Shown here piece by piece: positions 59,998 through 64,000 of a DNA stretch of 64,000 bases. Source of the stretch: Flavobacterium sp. 90 (GTDB lineage: Bacteria; Bacteroidota; Bacteroidia; Flavobacteriales; Flavobacteriaceae). The position numbers and the translations under genes were made by a program. A model generated the notes under the pieces. It made no database searches and was not told where the DNA came from. It saw only the letters and a list, made by a program, of their open reading frames with translations. The stretch spans positions 3,596,001 through 3,660,000 of the forward strand of contig NZ_SMGE01000001.1 in assembly GCF_004339525.1 (NCBI RefSeq). The letters are read 5' to 3'. Numbering within the stretch: position 1 is the stretch's first letter; each line of letters opens with the position of its first letter.

Positions 59998-62163
59998 ATG
60001 AAAACCAAATTACTTTTTACAATTATTTTTTTACTTTTAACGTCTTTTATTTTTGCTCAGAATGTCATTTCTGGAAAAGTTGTAGATCAAAAAGGAAAAC
60101 CGGTTCCGGGAGCAAATATCTATCTGGACGGAACTTATGACGGAGCTACAAGTTCTGAAAACGGAGATTTTTCTTTTGAAACCACTACAACAGGAAATCA
60201 AACAATAGTGGTTAGTTTTTTACTTTATGAAACTTTCAAAACAGAAATTGATGTTGCCAATTACAAAAATCAAACTGTTAAATTAAGAGAAAATGTAAAC
60301 GCTCTTGATGCCGTAGTTATTACCGCAGGAACATTAGAATCCGGAGACAAAGCCAGAGTTTCTGTTTTAAAACCATTAGATATTGTTACAACTGCTGGTT
60401 CTGCCGGAAATATTATTGCAGCCTTACAAACTTTGCCGGGAACGCAAACTGTGGGTGAGGACGGACGTTTATTTGTTCGTGGAGGAGAAGCAAGCGAAAC
60501 GCAAACCTTTGTTGATGGACTTCGTGTGGCACAACCTTATGGCGCAACAACCAATAATTTACCAACAAGAAGTAGATTTTCACCTTTCTTATTTAGTGGA
60601 ATTGCATTTTCAACAGGAGGTTATTCTGCTGAATATGGAGAAGCTTTATCAAGTGTTTTACTTTTGAATACACAAGACGAACCGGACCAAAATAAAACAG
60701 ATATTGCTTTAATGACCGTAGGTTTAGGAGTTGGAAATACTCAAAAATGGAAAAAAAGCTCTTTTAGTATTAATACCAATTATATTAATCTTGCACCTTA
60801 TCAGGCTGCAATTCCGCAAAATGTAGATTGGAATAATCCTTATCAATCTTTGGGTGGAGAAGCAGTTTACAGATATCATTTCGAAAGAGGAATTTTTAAA
60901 CTTTATGCAGCTTTCGATTCAGAGAAATTTGACTTGAATCAGAAAAATGTAAATTTTGTAAATCCAATCAGAACTGATTTAAACAATAATAATTTCTACC
61001 TGAATGCTTCTTACAAAGGAGATTTTGGAACAGGATGGCAACTTACATCAGGAGTTAGTTATGGTTACAGCAAGAATAAAATCAAGTATGATATAAATGA
61101 TGTTGATAGCAACGAAAATGCAATGCAATTGAAGTTGAAGTTGAGAAAAAACATTTCGAACTATTTTAAATTATCTTTTGGAGCAGATTATTTTATCACA
61201 AAATTCAATGAAAATTTCGATGATAACATTTCGATTAAAGTTGCAAATGGTTACGATTCTAATATTGCCGCTTTTTATACCGAAGGAGATATTTTATTCT
61301 CTAAAAAATTAGCGATGAAAGTAGGTTTAAGGTATTCGAACAATAGTTTGTTAAATGAAAACAATTTTGCGCCAAGAGCTTCTATTGCTTATAAAGTTTC
61401 AAAAACAAGTCAGTTTTCATTTGCTTACGGAGATTTTAGTCAGACTCCGGTTGTTGATTATATTAAATACTCTAAATACCACCAGTTTGAAAGTGAAAAA
61501 GCACAACATTATATTTTAAATTATCAGTTTACAAAACCTGGACAAACTTTTAGAGCAGAAGCCTATTATAAAGATTACAGCAATTTGGTTCAATACGATA
61601 CAAAAGACATTCAATACAATTCGGTTTTCAATAATAACGGATCAGGATATGCAAAAGGACTTGATTTATTTTGGAGAGACAGCAATTTGTATAAAAACTT
61701 AGAATATTGGATTTCGTATTCTTATATCGATTCACAAAGACAATACAAGAATTTTCCAACGATGGCAACACCAAGTTTCATTGCAAATCACAGTTTGTCT
61801 ATTGTAACAAAGTACTTCATTACAGATTGGAAATCGCAAATTGGTTTTACGAACAGTTTTACAACAGGAAGACCTTATAATGATCCAAACCAAACTCAGT
61901 TTATGAGTGGAAAAACTAAAAGTTATAATAGTTTAAGTTTTAACTGGGCGTATTTATTGACAACACAAAAAATCTTGTATTTCTCTGTTTCGAATGTAAT
62001 AGGAACAAAAAATATCTACGGATATGATTACGCAAAATTACCGGATGCAAACGGAGTTTATAACAGGCAAGCCGTAACACCAACCGCAGACAGATTCTTT
62101 TTCGTAGGTTTCTTCTGGACGATTAGCCAGAATAAAAATGAGAATCAATTGAAAAACTTATAG
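59998..62163 (+). CDS. TonB-dependent receptor with carboxypeptidase-like N-terminal domain
   Basis: Outer-membrane receptor of 721 aa. A signal peptide ends near FIFAQ. A carboxypeptidase-D-like domain (about residues 21-95: NVISGKVVDQKGKPVPGANIYLDGTYDGA) is followed by a plug (GNIIAALQTLPGTQTVGEDGRLFVRGGEASETQTFVDGL) and a 22-strand-type barrel to VGFFWTISQNKN. It is smaller than SusC-type receptors and lacks a SusD partner, so it may import metals, siderophores, vitamins or peptides. Rightward genes DUF2141, a secreted helical protein and a sensor kinase follow, separated by a 322-bp repeat block. Confidence 0.92.
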   Translation: MKTKLLFTIIFLLLTSFIFAQNVISGKVVDQKGKPVPGANIYLDGTYDGATSSENGDFSFETTTTGNQTIVVSFLLYETFKTEIDVANYKNQTVKLRENVNALDAVVITAGTLESGDKARVSVLKPLDIVTTAGSAGNIIAALQTLPGTQTVGEDGRLFVRGGEASETQTFVDGLRVAQPYGATTNNLPTRSRFSPFLFSGIAFSTGGYSAEYGEALSSVLLLNTQDEPDQNKTDIALMTVGLGVGNTQKWKKSSFSINTNYINLAPYQAAIPQNVDWNNPYQSLGGEAVYRYHFERGIFKLYAAFDSEKFDLNQKNVNFVNPIRTDLNNNNFYLNASYKGDFGTGWQLTSGVSYGYSKNKIKYDINDVDSNENAMQLKLKLRKNISNYFKLSFGADYFITKFNENFDDNISIKVANGYDSNIAAFYTEGDILFSKKLAMKVGLRYSNNSLLNENNFAPRASIAYKVSKTSQFSFAYGDFSQTPVVDYIKYSKYHQFESEKAQHYILNYQFTKPGQTFRAEAYYKDYSNLVQYDTKDIQYNSVFNNNGSGYAKGLDLFWRDSNLYKNLEYWISYSYIDSQRQYKNFPTMATPSFIANHSLSIVTKYFITDWKSQIGFTNSFTTGRPYNDPNQTQFMSGKTKSYNSLSFNWAYLLTTQKILYFSVSNVIGTKNIYGYDYAKLPDANGVYNRQAVTPTADRFFFVGFFWTISQNKNENQLKNL

Positions 62164-62166
62164 TCT

Positions 62167-62470
62167 CTAAGTTGCTAAGGTTCTGAGTTACTAAGAAAAA
62201 AGCTTAGAACCTTAGCAACTCAGAACCTTAGAACCTCAAAAAAAACAATTCAGTCATCAAATTCAACAACTCAGTATCATTTAATTTTAAAACAGTAAAA
62301 TCCAACATACTTTTGAAGTATAAATAATAAGGGACTAAGTTGCTAAGCTTCTAAGACGCTAAGAAAAAACTTAGATACTTAGCTCCTTAAAATCTTAGAA
62401 CCTTAAAAAAAAGTTTTAATCATCAATCAAAAAAAGCTTAGCATCTCAGAACCTTAGTAACTTAGAAACT
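62167..62470. repeat. Cluster of family C hairpin repeats
   Basis: Back-to-back inverted copies: TAAGTTGCTAAGGTTCTGAG (62167 on) faces CTTAGAACCTTAGCAACTCA (62202 on) across about 7 nt. A second pair of CTAAG-rich arms is at 62332-62405, and a single arm is at 62436-62470. The family is the same as the arms around the gene at 54184-54543. No gene is seen in this gap. Confidence 0.8.
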
Positions 62471-62485
62471 TTAAAAACAGAAATC

Positions 62486-62893
62486 ATGACCAAAATTATT
62501 ACAATAATCACCTTATTTATTTGCAGTTTATTATCTGCTCAAAATGTAAAATTAACTGTTGCTGTTTCAGGTTTAAAAAATGATACAGGAATTGTAAAAG
62601 TAGGTTTGTACAACTCAGACGGGACATTTCTTAAAACGACTTATAAAAGCCTTACTTCTGAAATTAAAAATAACCAAGTAGTTGTAACGTTTGATAATCT
62701 TCCGACAGGAGAATATGCAATTTCAACTTATCATGATGAAAACAATAACGGAAAACTTGATCGAAATGCGATGGGAATACCTTCTGAAGCTTATGCAGCG
62801 TCAAACAATGCTAAAGGATTTATGGGGCCTCCTTCGTATAAAGATGCTAAATTTATTGTCGATAAAGATTCAAAAATTGAAATAACATTATAA
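62486..62893 (+). CDS. DUF2141-domain secreted protein
   Basis: A 135-aa exported protein with a signal peptide ending near LLSAQ. The DUF2141 beta-sandwich spans residues 22-130: LTVAVSGLKNDTGIVKVGLYNSDGTFL, VTFDNLPTGEYAISTYHDENNNGKLDRNAMGIPSEAYAASNNAKGFMGPPSYKDAKF. The DENNNGKLD stretch resembles a Ca2+-binding loop. Function is unknown. It lies between the TonB receptor and a second secreted protein, 39 bp from the latter. Confidence 0.9.
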   Translation: MTKIITIITLFICSLLSAQNVKLTVAVSGLKNDTGIVKVGLYNSDGTFLKTTYKSLTSEIKNNQVVVTFDNLPTGEYAISTYHDENNNGKLDRNAMGIPSEAYAASNNAKGFMGPPSYKDAKFIVDKDSKIEITL

Positions 62894-62932
62894 ATAAAAA
62901 CTAACAAATTAACCATTTAAATAACTTATAAA

Positions 62933-63556
62933 ATGAAAAAGATTATCACTTTGATTGCATTATTTGTAGTAGGAATAAGCTCGGCACAAACACAATTTGA
63001 ACAAGGAATGACCAAAGCTTTCGGACTTTGGAAAGAAGGAAAAAGTACAGAAGCTTCGGCATTATTTGAAAGAATTGCTGCGGCAGAAAAAACAAGTTAC
63101 TTACCTAATTATTATGTTGCATTGGTAAATACTACGACTGCGTTTTCAGAAAAAGATAAAACAAAAATCGATTTGTTATTGACAAAAGCACAAGACGCTT
63201 TGGATGTTGAATTTATAAAAGATCAGAATAATGCAGAGTTATACGCCATGCAAGCTTTGATTTATACGGCTTGGGTTGTTGCAGATCCAATGACAAACGG
63301 AATGAAATATTCGGCTAAAGTGATGGAAGCTTACGCGAAAGGTAAAGCGATTGATCCAAATAATCCACGAATTGTTTTTGGAGAAGCTGATTATCAAATT
63401 GGAGGAGCAAAATGGTCAGGTGTAGATACAAAACCACTTTGTGCACAAGTTGATAAAGCTATTGAACTTTTTGCTACTTTTAAACCAGAAACACCTTTTT
63501 CTCCAAAATGGGGATTAGAAAGAGCTTTGGAAACTCAAAAAAATTGCAAAAAATAA
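62933..63556 (+). CDS. Secreted helical (TPR-like) protein of unknown function
   Basis: A 207-aa exported protein. A signal peptide ends near ISSAQ. The rest is helical, with TPR-like pairs (FEQGMTKAFGLWKEGKSTEASALFERIAAAEKTSYLPNYYVALV, KVMEAYAKGKAIDPNNPRIVFGEADY) and a single pair of Cys (PLCAQ, NCKK). It may bind another envelope protein. It is 23 bp upstream of the sensor-kinase gene, so the two are probably co-transcribed. Confidence 0.75.
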   Translation: MKKIITLIALFVVGISSAQTQFEQGMTKAFGLWKEGKSTEASALFERIAAAEKTSYLPNYYVALVNTTTAFSEKDKTKIDLLLTKAQDALDVEFIKDQNNAELYAMQALIYTAWVVADPMTNGMKYSAKVMEAYAKGKAIDPNNPRIVFGEADYQIGGAKWSGVDTKPLCAQVDKAIELFATFKPETPFSPKWGLERALETQKNCKK

Positions 63557-63579
63557 AATTAATTAAAGCAGATTAACAA

Positions 63580-64000
63580 ATGAAGGATCATAGATATGTA
63601 TACGGGAGTTTAAAAAGCGGAACAATTGTCTCGTTTAAGATTTCTATGATTTTTGCTATAATATTTATAGCGCTTCTAGGAGAAGATTTAACGATCAAAA
63701 ACGTTCTTGTTACTTTTTTTGTTAGCTGCCTTTATTCTTTTGGACTTGGTTTTGGAAACGGATACATCAATGTGCTCTTAGATAAAAAATGGGATTGGCT
63801 CGAGCAAACAAATCTTAGGGTTTACTACGGAATCCTGGTGACTGTTTTGTACACGATTCCCGTAGTTTTAGGAATAAACTATTTCATTTTTGTTGTCCTG
63901 CAAAATGTAACTCTCGATGTGTTTTTTGGAGCGAGAATGCTTTGGGTACATCTTTTTTATATTATTCTTTCGTTAGGAGTTTCGACTTTCATGCAAGCGA
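63580..64000 (+). CDS. Sensor histidine kinase, LytS-like, N-terminal part only
   Basis: The gene runs off the right edge of the window. The visible 140 codons begin MKDHRYVYGSLKSG and contain four hydrophobic helices (about residues 18-36, 41-62, 85-110 and 118-138). This four-helix membrane domain is typical of Bacteroidota LytS/YpdA-type (His_kinase PF06580) sensors, which act with LytTR response regulators. The catalytic part is not in the window, so the assignment rests on topology and on a known gene order in relatives. Confidence 0.6.
   Translation, partial: MKDHRYVYGSLKSGTIVSFKISMIFAIIFIALLGEDLTIKNVLVTFFVSCLYSFGLGFGNGYINVLLDKKWDWLEQTNLRVYYGILVTVLYTIPVVLGINYFIFVVLQNVTLDVFFGARMLWVHLFYIILSLGVSTFMQA

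Overview
The window is AT-rich chromosomal DNA from a member of the Bacteroidota, almost certainly a Flavobacterium or a close relative. The signs are SusC/SusD pairs, type IX secretion sorting domains of both type A and type B, many lipoproteins, TAnnTTTG promoter boxes, genes without Shine-Dalgarno sites, and the fadL-like / Gly-Tyr-rich lipoprotein / proS / tRNA-Glu / rpsT order. No integrase, transposase, phage gene, CRISPR array or rRNA was seen. All functions below are read from sequence motifs; no database search was run.

Region 1 (about 0.2-18.6 kb) is a beta-mannan utilisation locus. A leftward block encodes two GH26 mannanases, a tandem carbohydrate-binding protein, a 2-epimerase, a GH130 phosphorylase and a GPH/MFS sugar transporter. 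A divergent AraC-type regulator separates it from a rightward block: SusC, SusD, a TIG-domain surface glycan-binding protein, a type IX-secreted protein, a GH27 alpha-galactosidase and a GH5 endoglycanase. Together these suggest surface cutting of (galacto/gluco)mannan, SusCD uptake, further periplasmic hydrolysis, inner-membrane import of mannobiose, epimerisation to mannosyl-glucose, and phosphorolysis to mannose-1-phosphate plus glucose.

Region 2 (18.6-30 kb) holds a porin-like barrel, an 11-bp tandem array inside a dispersed inverted repeat, a PGRP-type amidase, rimO, a FadL-type barrel, a low-complexity lipoprotein, proS, three tRNA-Glu genes, rpsT and an FkbM methyltransferase. Region 3 (30-38.9 kb) holds a PAS histidine kinase with its response regulator, typA, a type IX type B secreted protein and a two-gene ABC transporter.

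Region 4 (39-49.3 kb) is the least ordinary part. It holds a 350-aa protein with kinase-like motifs, a secreted lipoprotein, a metallophosphoesterase / kinase-like / Omp85-barrel fusion, an HD phosphohydrolase fused to a Pycsar-type membrane effector domain with no cyclase nearby, and a large GAF protein.

Region 5 (49.4-64 kb) holds an SDR-TetR pair with two matching operators, an NDH-2/Rrf2 pair, NdpA, a four-helix-bundle gene bracketed by inverted repeats, a PRiA4b ORF-3-like gene, an HPP protein, a ClC channel, a small enzyme cluster (VOC, acetyltransferase, YCII), DinB, and at the right edge a TonB receptor / DUF2141 / secreted protein / sensor-kinase cluster. Several families of dispersed palindromic repeats fill the intergenic gaps.
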